The position numbers were made by a program, and so were the translations under genes. From JAQGLW01 sp035995725 (lineage in GTDB: Bacteria > Pseudomonadota > Gammaproteobacteria > Burkholderiales > Burkholderiaceae_D): 64,000 bases of DNA. The stretch covers positions 11,218 to 75,217 of the forward strand of contig DASYKE010000038.1 of the NCBI GenBank assembly GCA_035995725.1, written 5' to 3'. Positions 35,512-43,824 of the stretch are shown in pieces (position 1 is the first letter of the stretch; each line of letters opens with the position of its first letter). The notes beneath the pieces are model-generated. The model was not told the origin of the DNA. It made no database searches and saw nothing but the letters and a program-made list of their open reading frames with translations.

Positions 35512-37263
35512 TCACATCAGGCGCAATCGCTCAACCGCCTCTGTGATTGCACCGGGCTCGAAAGTGCGCATGATTTTTCTGGTTTGCGGAACGATGGTAG
35601 CAAGATCGCTGTTCAGGACCTCCTGCTTCACTTCGAGCAACTGCGCAGGATGCATTGAAAACTCACGCAATCCCATACCCAGCAAAAGCCGCGTTAATTT
35701 GGCATCGCCTGCCATTTCGCCGCAAACCGCTACGGGAATCCCGGCCTTGGCGCCGATTGCAATCGTGCTCGATAACAGATACAGGATTGCCGGATGCAAC
35801 GGGTTGTAAAGATGCGCGACTTCGTGATCAACCCGGTCGATCGCGAGCGTGTACTGGATTAAGTCATTCGTGCCGATCGACAAAAAATCCATGCGTCTGA
35901 CGAACAACGGCAATGTCAATGCCGCTGCCGGAATTTCGATCATCGCACCTACCGGGATCAAGGGATCGAATTTTTTATTCGCCTCGCGCAATTGCGCCTT
36001 GGCTTGTTCAATTATCGTCAGCGTCTGGTCGATTTCGAATGCATGCGCCAGCATCGGGATTAACAGCTTGATCGGACCGAACGCCGACGCCCGTAAAATC
36101 GCGCGCAGCTGCGCCAAAAATATCTGCGGTTCGGCCAGGCAATAGCGAATCGCGCGTAGGCCCAATGCCGGGTTCAGCGCCGTTTCTTCCCCTGCATCCA
36201 TCGGTTTGTCGGCACCGATATCGAGCGTGCGGATAGTGACCGGACGTCCCTTCATTGCAAGCACCACCTTGCGGTAAGACTCGAATTGCTCGTCTTCGGA
36301 TGGCCAACGATTGGCGTAACCGGTGCGCCCGATAAACAGGAATTCAGAGCGGAACAGTCCGATGCCGGTGGCGCCCGCCTCCAGTGCAGCGGCGCAATCA
36401 TCGGGCAATTCGATATTGGCATGCAGCGCAACTTCAGTGCCGTCACGTGTGATCGCTGGTGTTTTTTTGAGCCTGCTCAGCTTTTTGCGATCGCGCAGCA
36501 TACGCGCCTGCCGCTCGCGATATTGATCCAGCACCATCGGTGTCGGCTCGACAATCACGACTCCCGCATCGCCGTCGATGATGACCCAGTCATCCTGCGC
36601 AATCAATGCCGATGCGTTGTACATGCCTACCGCAGCCGGAATGTCGAGACTGCGCGCGACGATCGCGGCGTGCGAGTTTTGCCCGCCCAAGTCGGTGACG
36701 AACCCGCCAAAAGCACGGTCTCTGAACTGCAGCATGTCGGCCGGTGAAATATCGTGCGCGACGACGATCACATGCGCCGCCGGCTGTTCCGCACCGTTCA
36801 ATCTAGGCAGTACAGTGGCGCTGCCAGTCAGTACCTTTAACACCCGCTCGCCGACTTGCTGAATGTCGTTCTTGCGTTCACGCAGGTAGGCATCTTCGAT
36901 CTCGTCGAACTGCGCCGACAATTCGTCGATCTGGGTGACGAGCGCCCATTCTGCGTTATAGTGACGATTGCGAATGATATCGAGCGGCATTTCGGAAATC
37001 ATCGGGTCGGATAAAATCAATGCATGCACATCGATAAATGCGCCCAGTTCAGCCGGCGCATCCCGCGGCAAATCTTTCCAGATGGTTTGCAGTCCTTGAT
37101 GCACGGTCTCGATCGCATTTTGCAAACGCTGCACTTCCGCTTCGATCCGCTCTTCCCCGATCAGATAATGTTTGACATCGAGCGCTGCCGGAGCAAGCAG
37201 ATGCGCCCGGCCAATTGCAATGCCTCGAGAAACCGGAATGCCGTGTAGCGTAAAAGATGCCAT
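35512..37263 (-). CDS. ptsI: Phosphoenolpyruvate-protein phosphotransferase (EI)
   Basis: 583 residues. EI takes phosphate from PEP onto a His in GGQNSHAAIVARS and passes it to HPr. The N-terminal domain (GIPVSRGIAIGRAHLL), the PEP-binding region (GIGLFRSEFLFIG, RTLDIGADKP) and the C-terminal SIGTNDLIQYTLAIDR with the active-site Cys (PVAVCGEMAG) are all clear. It follows HPr by 32 bases. With only EI, HPr and one EIIA here and no EIIBC, the system is probably regulatory rather than a sugar transporter (inference). Confidence 0.95.
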   Translation of the reverse strand: MASFTLHGIPVSRGIAIGRAHLLAPAALDVKHYLIGEERIEAEVQRLQNAIETVHQGLQTIWKDLPRDAPAELGAFIDVHALILSDPMISEMPLDIIRNRHYNAEWALVTQIDELSAQFDEIEDAYLRERKNDIQQVGERVLKVLTGSATVLPRLNGAEQPAAHVIVVAHDISPADMLQFRDRAFGGFVTDLGGQNSHAAIVARSLDIPAAVGMYNASALIAQDDWVIIDGDAGVVIVEPTPMVLDQYRERQARMLRDRKKLSRLKKTPAITRDGTEVALHANIELPDDCAAALEAGATGIGLFRSEFLFIGRTGYANRWPSEDEQFESYRKVVLAMKGRPVTIRTLDIGADKPMDAGEETALNPALGLRAIRYCLAEPQIFLAQLRAILRASAFGPIKLLIPMLAHAFEIDQTLTIIEQAKAQLREANKKFDPLIPVGAMIEIPAAALTLPLFVRRMDFLSIGTNDLIQYTLAIDRVDHEVAHLYNPLHPAILYLLSSTIAIGAKAGIPVAVCGEMAGDAKLTRLLLGMGLREFSMHPAQLLEVKQEVLNSDLATIVPQTRKIMRTFEPGAITEAVERLRLM

Positions 37264-37295
37264 CGGTGTGTCGACCTGTGTCTAGGAGTCCGGAA

Positions 37296-37565
37296 TTATT
37301 CGCCTTCGCCAAATTTATCGTGAATCAGGAACATAAGCGCATCAAAACATTCTTTCTCGTCGGGGCCATCGGTCTCCAGCCTGACGATGGCACCTTTGCC
37401 GGCCGCGAGCATCATCACACCCATGATCGATTTTGCATTGACACGCCGCTTGTTGCGCGTCATCCAGACTTCACTTTGGAATTTGGCCGCGAGCTGCGTC
37501 AATTTGGCGGAGGCGCGTGCATGCAAACCGAGTTTATTGGTTATTTCGACTTCTTGTTGAATCAT
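37296..37565 (-). CDS. ptsH: Phosphocarrier protein HPr
   Basis: 89 residues. The phosphorylatable His15 lies in GLHARASAKL and the regulatory Ser46 in NAKSIMGVMML, the site used by HPr kinase in organisms that have it. It relays phosphate from EI to the EIIA encoded 14 bases upstream. Confidence 0.95.
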   Translation of the reverse strand: MIQQEVEITNKLGLHARASAKLTQLAAKFQSEVWMTRNKRRVNAKSIMGVMMLAAGKGAIVRLETDGPDEKECFDALMFLIHDKFGEGE

Positions 37566-37579
37566 CTTCGATTATATTT

Positions 37580-37999
37580 TTAGTTTGGAGAAAGACGGAC
37601 CCGATTATCCACCCTGACTACACCGCTTTGGCCGCCTGCGAGCGCCATTTCCACCACCACGTCGAGCGTGTCGTTGCGGTAGGTAATTGCTCGCAGCAGC
37701 ATCGGAAGGCTAATGCCGGCGATTACTTCGACATGCCCGGGCTGGCATAACTGCAACGTACAATTGGAGGGCGTGCCACCCATCACATCGGTGATGACCA
37801 TCACACCGGTGCCGTCATCTATACGGGCTATCGCTGCCTGGGCAAGCCGCTTGACCTCATAGGGATCCTGGTCGGCCCGGACATCGATCGCCTCCATCCG
37901 TTCGGGCCGTCCGCGAAATACGTGACTTGTCGCTTCGATGAAAGCATTACCGAGCGGGGCGTGCGTCAAAAGCAGGATACCAACCATAATTTTCATCAT
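37580..37999 (-). CDS. PTS EIIA component, mannose family
   Basis: 139 residues of the EIIA-Man fold. The phosphoacceptor is the His in ILLLTHAPLG, and the region VMVITDVMGGTPSNCTLQL is typical. Mannose-family EIIAs lacking partner EIIB/C occur in many proteobacteria as regulatory phosphoproteins. The second ATG at 37996 is an equally good start. It is first of EIIA-ptsH-ptsI. Confidence 0.9.
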   Translation of the reverse strand: MMKIMVGILLLTHAPLGNAFIEATSHVFRGRPERMEAIDVRADQDPYEVKRLAQAAIARIDDGTGVMVITDVMGGTPSNCTLQLCQPGHVEVIAGISLPMLLRAITYRNDTLDVVVEMALAGGQSGVVRVDNRVRLSPN

Positions 38000-38000
38000 T

Positions 38001-38051
38001 GCGGGACCGAGTTTATAAGGCGCGAAGGCGCCGGATTACTCTGTCCCCCAA
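38001..38051 (-). repeat. 50-bp repeat element, copy B
   Basis: Read on the minus strand it runs TGGGGGACAGAGTAATC...GCGCCTTATAAACTCGGTCCCGC and matches the copy at 39062-39111 over its whole length with few differences. It lies between the EIIA gene and gshB, in inverted orientation to the other copy. A further end-like GCACTCTGTCCCGAG lies at about 38091-38105. Confidence 0.7.
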
Positions 38052-38111
38052 CATACTCTAAAAAAATTGCGGCACCGGGTTAAGCACAATCGCACTCTGT
38101 CCCGAGCAAAA

Positions 38112-39050
38112 TCAAACCTCTTTTTCGAGCGCATCGATGAACATTTCGGCGACATTGAAGCCGGTTTGTTGTTCAATTTCCCGAAAGCAGGTTGGGCTGG
38201 TTACATTTATTTCTGTCAAGTAATTACCAATAACATCCAATCCTACCAGCAGCAATCCGCGTTTTAACAGGATTGGCGCAAGGGTCTCGCCAATTTCCCT
38301 GTCGCGAATGGAAATCGGTTGCGCTACGCCAAGCCCGCCGACAGCCAGATTGCCCCGTACTTCGCCTCCTTGAGGAATACGGGCCAGGCAATATGGTACA
38401 ACTTTACCGCCAATCAACAAAATACGTTTGTCGCCCAACGTGATTTCCGGAATAAAACGCTGCACCATGATGGTACGGGTGCCGTTATGGGTAAGCGTCT
38501 CGATTATGGAGCCGAGATTCAAGCCATCTTCTTTTACCCGGAAAATACCGGCACCGCCCATGCCGTCGAGCGGCTTCAAAATAATGTCTCGATGTTCGCC
38601 ATGAAAAGCACGCACCCGAGCCGCATTGCCGGTCACCAGGGTCGGCGGGATAAATTGCGGAAACTTTGCAATCGCCAGTTTTTCATTATGGCTGCGTACC
38701 GCTTCCGGCTTGTTGAAAATGCGCGCGCCCTGGGTCTGGGCCAGTTCAAGCAGATATGTCGCGTAGATGTATTCCATGTCGAACGGCGGATCGGAGCGCT
38801 CGACGATTGCATCGAATGCAGTCAAAGGCTGCGTGACAGGAGCCTCGGCGCGATACCAGTCCTCAGCATCGCCGGTCAGCGTGATGCGTGCGACATTGGC
38901 AACAACCGCATTGCCCTCGAACGCCATGTGCTTATGCTCGAACGCATGGATCGTGTGGCCGCGTCTTCCTGCCTCCGCGATCATTGCGTACGTGGAGTCT
39001 TTATATGTTTTAAAGCTGTCTAGCGGATCGGCGAGGAAGGCGATTTTCAT
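38112..39050 (-). CDS. gshB: Glutathione synthetase
   Basis: 312 residues, ATP-grasp enzyme joining gamma-glutamylcysteine and glycine. Typical parts: MKIAFLADPLDSFKTYKDSTYAMI, DPPFDMEYIYATYLLE, the ATP-binding ILKPLDGMGGAGIFRV and the C-terminal GLDVIGNYLTEINVTSPT. It follows gshA in the same orientation, 66 bases apart, with a repeat element in the gap. Repeat copies flank the gene on both sides. Confidence 0.96.
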   Translation of the reverse strand: MKIAFLADPLDSFKTYKDSTYAMIAEAGRRGHTIHAFEHKHMAFEGNAVVANVARITLTGDAEDWYRAEAPVTQPLTAFDAIVERSDPPFDMEYIYATYLLELAQTQGARIFNKPEAVRSHNEKLAIAKFPQFIPPTLVTGNAARVRAFHGEHRDIILKPLDGMGGAGIFRVKEDGLNLGSIIETLTHNGTRTIMVQRFIPEITLGDKRILLIGGKVVPYCLARIPQGGEVRGNLAVGGLGVAQPISIRDREIGETLAPILLKRGLLLVGLDVIGNYLTEINVTSPTCFREIEQQTGFNVAEMFIDALEKEV

Positions 39051-39061
39051 ATTCTAAAATG

Positions 39062-39111
39062 TTGGGGACGCAGTAATCAGACGCCGTCGCGCCTTATAAA
39101 CTCGGTCCCGC
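39062..39111 (+). repeat. 50-bp repeat element, copy C
   Basis: Begins TTGGGGACGCAGTAATC and ends CTTATAAACTCGGTCCCGC, in inverted orientation relative to copy B at 38001-38051. It occupies most of the gshA-gshB intergenic gap. The last about 20 bases are identical between the two copies. Confidence 0.7.
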
Positions 39112-39116
39112 AATAA

Positions 39117-40415
39117 TTAATATATTTCCGGGTTGGGATCGGTCTTTTCAAGTTCCAGCGAGGCGGCCAGCAGCGCCAGACGCGCGACCACGCCATACAT
39201 GTAAAAACGATTCGGTGCGGCAGTGCCCGGCTTGGCCTGCAAATCGGGCAACGCATGTTGTTGCGCGAAAGCGAGCGGAACGAAATGCGCACCCGGCGAA
39301 TTCAAGTTCTCGTCGACACCGCGATCCGCATGCACCCGATAGAAACCGCCGACCACATAGCGGTCGATCATGTACACCACCGGCTCGGCAACCGCATCGT
39401 TGATATGCTCGAACGTGTGCACGCCTTCCTGGATGATCACATCGCTGACTTCGAGTCCTTCCTTGACGACCGACATTTTGTTGCGCTGCTTGCGATTGAG
39501 GTCCTTCACTTCGCTGGCGTCGCGTACCGTCATGATACCCATGCCATAGGTCCCTGCATCGGCCTTGACGATCACGAACGGGGTTTCCTTGATGCCGTAT
39601 TCCTTGTATTTCTTGCGGATTTTGGCAAGCAGCGTATCGACATTGGACGCCAGGCACTCTTCGCCGGTACGCTCATGAAAATTGATTTCTCCGCATTTTC
39701 CAAAGTACGGATTGAGCATCCACGGATCGACATCAATCAGTTTCGAGAATTTCTTGGCCACATCATCATAGGCGGCGAAGTGATTGGTCTTGCGGCGCAC
39801 CGCCCAGCCGGCATGCAGCGGCGGCAATAGATTTTGCTCGTTCAAGCCTTCCAGCACCGACGGGATACCGGAGGACAGGTCGTTGTTCAATAAAACCGTG
39901 CACGGATCGAAGTTCTTCAAACCGAGGCGACGACCGTTGTGGGAACGTTCCAGCGGTTCCAGCATGAGCGAAGTGCCATCCGGCAATTCGATCGGCGTCG
40001 GTTCCCTGATCTCGTCCGACAATGAGCCGAGCCGTACATTTAGGCCGGTCTGGCGGAAAATTTGCGTCAAGCGTGCGACGTTTTGCAGGTAAAAGGTGTT
40101 ACGCGTGTGGCGCTCCGGGATCAACAACAGGTTCTTGGCATCGGGGCAATATTTTTCAATCGCCGCCATCGCCGCCTGCACCGCCAGCGGCAGCATCTCA
40201 GGCGACAGATTGTTAAACCCGCCGGGGAATAGATTGGTATCGACCGGCGCCAGCTTGAAGCCGGCATTGCGCAAATCGACCGAACAATAAAACGGCGGCG
40301 TGTGTTCTTGCCATTCGAGCCGGAACCAGCGCTCGATCGCAGGCGTGGCGGCCAGGATTTTCTTTTCAAGATCGAGCAGCGGGCCGTTCAGGGCCGTAAC
40401 CAGATGCGGAACCAT
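39117..40415 (-). CDS. gshA: Glutamate--cysteine ligase, proteobacterial type
   Basis: 432 residues from the ATG at 40415 (MVPHLVTALNGPLLDLEKKI). It belongs to the gshA family first described from Acidithiobacillus-type bacteria and common in beta-proteobacteria, not to the E. coli GshA family. Recognisable segments: FYCSVDLRNAGFKLAPVDTNLFPGGFNNL, VKADAGTYGMGIMTV and VVYMIDRYVVGGFYRV. It makes gamma-glutamylcysteine from glutamate and cysteine. The upstream frame to 40502 is not family-like. gshB follows. Confidence 0.94.
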   Translation of the reverse strand: MVPHLVTALNGPLLDLEKKILAATPAIERWFRLEWQEHTPPFYCSVDLRNAGFKLAPVDTNLFPGGFNNLSPEMLPLAVQAAMAAIEKYCPDAKNLLLIPERHTRNTFYLQNVARLTQIFRQTGLNVRLGSLSDEIREPTPIELPDGTSLMLEPLERSHNGRRLGLKNFDPCTVLLNNDLSSGIPSVLEGLNEQNLLPPLHAGWAVRRKTNHFAAYDDVAKKFSKLIDVDPWMLNPYFGKCGEINFHERTGEECLASNVDTLLAKIRKKYKEYGIKETPFVIVKADAGTYGMGIMTVRDASEVKDLNRKQRNKMSVVKEGLEVSDVIIQEGVHTFEHINDAVAEPVVYMIDRYVVGGFYRVHADRGVDENLNSPGAHFVPLAFAQQHALPDLQAKPGTAAPNRFYMYGVVARLALLAASLELEKTDPNPEIY

Positions 40416-40565
40416 ATAAAGCCTTTTACGAGACGGATGTCGGGGATTGACGCAGATTCTAACGGGAATCCCGGATTCGCGCGTTGCGCGCGGTGCAATC
40501 ATGATAAATCGTGATAATTCGACCCCTTACATTAGGGCAAGCCCTCTCTTTTAAAGCCTTGGACG

Positions 40566-40595
40566 AAAAAAAAGCGCCTCTGGAAGAGGCGCTTT
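40566..40595 (-). terminator. Rho-independent terminator after amtB
   Basis: On the minus strand an 11-bp perfect stem AAAGCGCCTCT/AGAGGCGCTTT with a three-base loop runs into eight T. It lies 49 bases after the amtB stop and ends the torF-glnK-amtB operon. Confidence 0.88.
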
Positions 40596-40643
40596 ACAAG
40601 CCTGCACAAGCAGGCCAGGAGGATTAATTGTACAAAAACAGCT

Positions 40644-42176
40644 TCATGCGTGATAAGCGGATTCGCCGTGGCTGGTAATATCCAGGCCCTCGCGCTCCTG
40701 TTCTTCCGGTACGCGCAGACCGATGGCCAAGTCAACCAGTTTGTAGGCGATGAAGGCCACCACACCCGACCAGATGATTGTGGTAATCACTCCTTGAAAC
40801 TGTATCCAGACTTGCCCCACGATCGAATAATCAGGAGCAACTTTATTGGCCACATAATCATAAATGCCGGTACCACCGAGGGACGGCGCAGCGAACACGC
40901 CGGTCAGCAGCGATCCCAATGCACCGCCGACGCCATGCACGCCGAACACGTCAAGCGAATCATCCGCACCCAGCATGCGCTTCAAGCCATTGACACCCCA
41001 TAGACAGATGATGCCGGCCAGCAAGCCAATGACCAACCCACCCATCGGACCGACAAAGCCTGCGGCCGGCGTGATCGCGACCAGACCGGCGACGGCACCG
41101 GAAGCAGCACCGAGCATCGACGGTTTGCCCTTGGCCATCCATTCACCGAAGGTCCATGAAATCGTTGCAGCGGCGGTCGCCAATAAGGTATTGACGAAGG
41201 CAAGCGCAGCGCTACCGTTGGCTTCAAGCGCAGAACCGGCGTTGAAACCGAACCAGCCCACCCACAGCAGCGACGCGCCGATCATCGTCATCGTCAGCGA
41301 ATGCGGCGCCATCGATTCCTTGCCGTATCCGACGCGCTTGCCGATCACATATGCACCGACCAGACCCGCCATCGCGGCATTGATATGAACCACGGTGCCG
41401 CCTGCGAAATCGAGCGCACCCTTCTGAAACAGCCAGCCGGAAGCGGCAGTCGCCTTGTCAGCGGCAGCAGCATCGGTAAATGCATCCGGACCAGGCCAGA
41501 ACCAGACCATGTGCGCGATCGGCAGATACGCGAAGGTAAACCACAGTACGACAAACAGCAGCACGGCGGAAAACTTCACGCGCTCGGCCAGCGCGCCAAC
41601 GATCAGCCCGCAGGTAATCGCGGCAAAGGTTGCCTGGAATGCGACGAAGGTAAACTCAGGGATCATCACGCCTTTGCTGAACGTGGCTGCCAGGGTATCC
41701 GGAGTGATGCCTTTGAGGAACAGTCGATCAAACGATCCGATGAACTTGCCGCCTTCGGTGAATGCGAGCGAGTAGCCGTATATGGACCACAGCACGACGA
41801 TGATTGCAAAGATCATGAACACCTGCATCAGGATCGACAGCATGTTTTTCGAACGGACCAGGCCGCCGTAAAAGAGCGCGAGGCCTGGGATCGTCATCAT
41901 GATCACGAGCACTGTTGCAACCATCATCCATGCGGTATCGCCCTTATTGGCGGTTGGTGCAGCGGCGGCAGGCGCAGTTGCCGAAGCTGCCGGGGCTGAT
42001 GCGGCCGCCGCGGGTGCTGCAGCCGCTGGCGCCGATGCCGGCGGTGCGGATGGAGCGACAACCGCAGCCGCTTCGGCCTTGGCCGCCGGCGGATCCGCGG
42101 CCAGCGCAGATTGCTGGAAGCCGACTGCGAGCAGCAGCGCGCCGACAGCCAGGAAATTTGCAAAATGTTTTTTCAT
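40644..42176 (-). CDS. amtB: Ammonium transporter Amt
   Basis: 510 residues. An N-terminal signal peptide (about 1-27) is followed by an unusual Ala/Pro-rich stretch (about 28-77) before the Amt core of eleven helices. Core motifs: DTAWMMVATVLVIMMTIPGLALFYGGLV, FAGGTVVHINAAMAGLVGAYVIG and DDSLDVFGVHGVGGALGSLLTG (pore His residues). The start at 42176 is chosen for the signal peptide; the frame continues to 42212 and would overlap the intergenic glnK gap. It lies 11 bases after glnK, the classical glnK-amtB pairing in which GlnK blocks the channel when nitrogen is ample. Confidence 0.95.
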   Translation of the reverse strand: MKKHFANFLAVGALLLAVGFQQSALAADPPAAKAEAAAVVAPSAPPASAPAAAAPAAAASAPAASATAPAAAAPTANKGDTAWMMVATVLVIMMTIPGLALFYGGLVRSKNMLSILMQVFMIFAIIVVLWSIYGYSLAFTEGGKFIGSFDRLFLKGITPDTLAATFSKGVMIPEFTFVAFQATFAAITCGLIVGALAERVKFSAVLLFVVLWFTFAYLPIAHMVWFWPGPDAFTDAAAADKATAASGWLFQKGALDFAGGTVVHINAAMAGLVGAYVIGKRVGYGKESMAPHSLTMTMIGASLLWVGWFGFNAGSALEANGSAALAFVNTLLATAAATISWTFGEWMAKGKPSMLGAASGAVAGLVAITPAAGFVGPMGGLVIGLLAGIICLWGVNGLKRMLGADDSLDVFGVHGVGGALGSLLTGVFAAPSLGGTGIYDYVANKVAPDYSIVGQVWIQFQGVITTIIWSGVVAFIAYKLVDLAIGLRVPEEQEREGLDITSHGESAYHA

Positions 42177-42186
42177 GTTAGTCCCT

Positions 42187-42525
42187 TTAGAGAGCTTCTT
42201 TGCCGGTTTCACCGGTACGGATACGCACTACTTGCAGCAAGTCGAAGACGAAGATCTTGCCGTCGCCGATTTTGCCGGTGCGGGCCGAGGTCTCGATTGC
42301 CTCGATTGCACGATCGACGATCGCGTCGTCCACAGCCGCTTCGACTTTGGTTTTCGGCAGGAAATCAACCACGTATTCCGCACCGCGATATAACTCGGTG
42401 TGTCCTTTTTGGCGGCCGAAACCTTTAACCTCGGTCACGGTAATGCCTTGTACGCCGATTGCCGACAAGGCTTCGCGCACTTCATCCAGTTTGAATGGTT
42501 TGATAATCGCAGTAATCAGTTTCAT
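42187..42525 (-). CDS. glnK: P-II nitrogen regulatory protein
   Basis: 112 residues. The uridylylation site Tyr51 lies in the T-loop (GHTELYRGAEYVVDFLPK); the ATP/2-oxoglutarate segments are VTEVKGFGRQKGH and RTGKIGDGKIFVFDL. It regulates AmtB by direct plugging and relays nitrogen and energy status. It is cotranscribed between the porin and amtB genes; ATGTAAGAGGTTCAC before the start provides GAGG. Confidence 0.96.
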   Translation of the reverse strand: MKLITAIIKPFKLDEVREALSAIGVQGITVTEVKGFGRQKGHTELYRGAEYVVDFLPKTKVEAAVDDAIVDRAIEAIETSARTGKIGDGKIFVFDLLQVVRIRTGETGKEAL

Positions 42526-42547
42526 GTGAACCTCTTACATAATTGGA

Positions 42548-43345
42548 TTAGAAGGTTTTGGAAATAGATACAACGGCGGTGGATTTGCCGGTATTCTTTG
42601 TAGAGTTGATGCCATTGGATAGTTTATAGAAGGCCGTATCGGCATTAGTAGTAATAAATGCCAGGCCCACAGTAGCAAAACTAAACTCTTTGGCAATGCC
42701 GATCTTATAATCGGTATAGCTCAGCGCGCCGTAGTTTTTAACGGTCTGATGACCCACATGTAAATTCAATGTGGTCTTGTCGGCGACTTCGAAATTCCCA
42801 TTCAGATCCAGATAGCCGGAACCCTTGGAATTACCGTTAGGAGTAAGCGCGCTAAAAGCGTAACCAGGGGCCGTGGTGGAATTCAAACCAAAGAAATCTG
42901 TTACACCATAGCTATACTTCGCAGAAAACCATTTGTATGCGCCGCTGAGATAGATTTCGCCGTTGTTAAATTTTTTGGTTGTAGTAGCTACCAAGGCGCC
43001 CGGATAATAATAATAAAGGGCGCCAACGTCGAGCAAAACATCCTTGACCGGCTCAAACTTATAGCCTGCATAGAAATCCATTTCTATACCTGCGCCTCCT
43101 GGATACGAAAGGCCGCTAACACTGGAGTTCCAGTTGCCGACGTAAAAGCCGCTGCTGTGCGAATAGTCGAAGCCGCCCTGCACTGCCGGCTGACGGAAGG
43201 TTTGCGAAATGCCACGGAAACGGTAGTCTGACACGACCGCCAGATTGCCGGTAAACGTATGCGGGGAAGCAGGTGCGGCTGTTTGCGCGGTAGCGGATGT
43301 GGCAAAAGCGGCGAACACGGCAGCAGACAAAATCAGTTTCTTCAT
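42548..43345 (-). CDS. TorF family putative outer-membrane porin
   Basis: 265 residues. A signal peptide (MKKLILSAAVFAAFATSATAQ) is followed by beta-strand-rich sequence typical of this family (NLAVVSDYRFRGISQTFRQPAVQGGFDYSHSSGFYVGNW, YAGYKFEP) with a C-terminal aromatic residue (SISKTF), as for outer-membrane barrels. Position 22 bases before glnK, behind a sigma-54 promoter, suggests a role in outer-membrane passage of a nitrogen compound; the solute is unknown. Confidence 0.9.
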   Translation of the reverse strand: MKKLILSAAVFAAFATSATAQTAAPASPHTFTGNLAVVSDYRFRGISQTFRQPAVQGGFDYSHSSGFYVGNWNSSVSGLSYPGGAGIEMDFYAGYKFEPVKDVLLDVGALYYYYPGALVATTTKKFNNGEIYLSGAYKWFSAKYSYGVTDFFGLNSTTAPGYAFSALTPNGNSKGSGYLDLNGNFEVADKTTLNLHVGHQTVKNYGALSYTDYKIGIAKEFSFATVGLAFITTNADTAFYKLSNGINSTKNTGKSTAVVSISKTF

Positions 43346-43410
43346 GGCATTTTCCCTTGTGATTTAATAGAACAGAAAATTATTTATATGTTTGCTATTA
43401 AGCTACATTA

Positions 43411-43426
43411 GCAGGACGCGTGCCAG
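43411..43426 (-). promoter_or_regulatory. Sigma-54 (-24/-12) promoter of torF-glnK-amtB
   Basis: Minus-strand CTGGCACGCGTCCTGC matches the consensus TGGCACG-N4-TTGC with one mismatch. The GG and GC pairs have the required ten-base spacing. Transcription would start near 43399, 54 bases before the porin start codon. Confidence 0.75.
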
Positions 43427-43521
43427 CCTATTTCGACTTACATGCATTATGATTTCCCTGTTAAACAATTGATTAGCCTAATATAGGCGATAGTTGGCAG
43501 TGCATCACGCACCACATTCGC

Positions 43522-43540
43522 GCGCACCGTGAAGGTGCGC
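43522..43540. promoter_or_regulatory. NtrC-type enhancer site
   Basis: GCGCACC-GTGAA-GGTGCGC is a perfect inverted repeat and matches the NtrC consensus core GCACC-N5-GGTGC. It lies about 95 bp upstream of the sigma-54 promoter, a usual distance for an enhancer. It is also 40 bp upstream of the divergent ubiK start. Confidence 0.7.
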
Positions 43541-43579
43541 ATCAAAACAGTGCAATACAACCGATACGGATTACCGACA

Positions 43580-43819
43580 ATGGACAAACCGAACTTCTTT
43601 AACGATTTGCAGGCCAGAATCAATCAGGCGATTGAGAATTCTCCGGCAAAAGACATTGAAAAGAATGTGAAATCGATGCTGAGCCAAGGCTTTTCCAAGC
43701 TCGATTTAGTGACGCGCGAAGAATTCGACATACAGGCGGATGTACTTGCCAAAACCCGCGCCAAGCTGGAAGCATTGGAAGCGCGCGTAGCGGAACTTGA
43801 AGCGCAGCTGAAAAAATAG
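43580..43819 (+). CDS. ubiK: Ubiquinone biosynthesis accessory factor UbiK
   Basis: 79 residues from MDKPNFFNDLQARINQAIEN. This is a BMFP/DUF526 protein: an amphipathic N-terminal half (KDIEKNVKSMLSQGFSKLDLVTREEFD) and a C-terminal coiled coil (LAKTRAKLEALEARVAELEAQLKK) that trimerises. UbiK (YqiC) assists UbiJ in aerobic ubiquinone synthesis. The frame is open to 43529, but that part overlaps the NtrC-type site and does not look like the family. It is five bases upstream of comM. Confidence 0.92.
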   Translation: MDKPNFFNDLQARINQAIENSPAKDIEKNVKSMLSQGFSKLDLVTREEFDIQADVLAKTRAKLEALEARVAELEAQLKK

Positions 43820-43824
43820 CGCCG

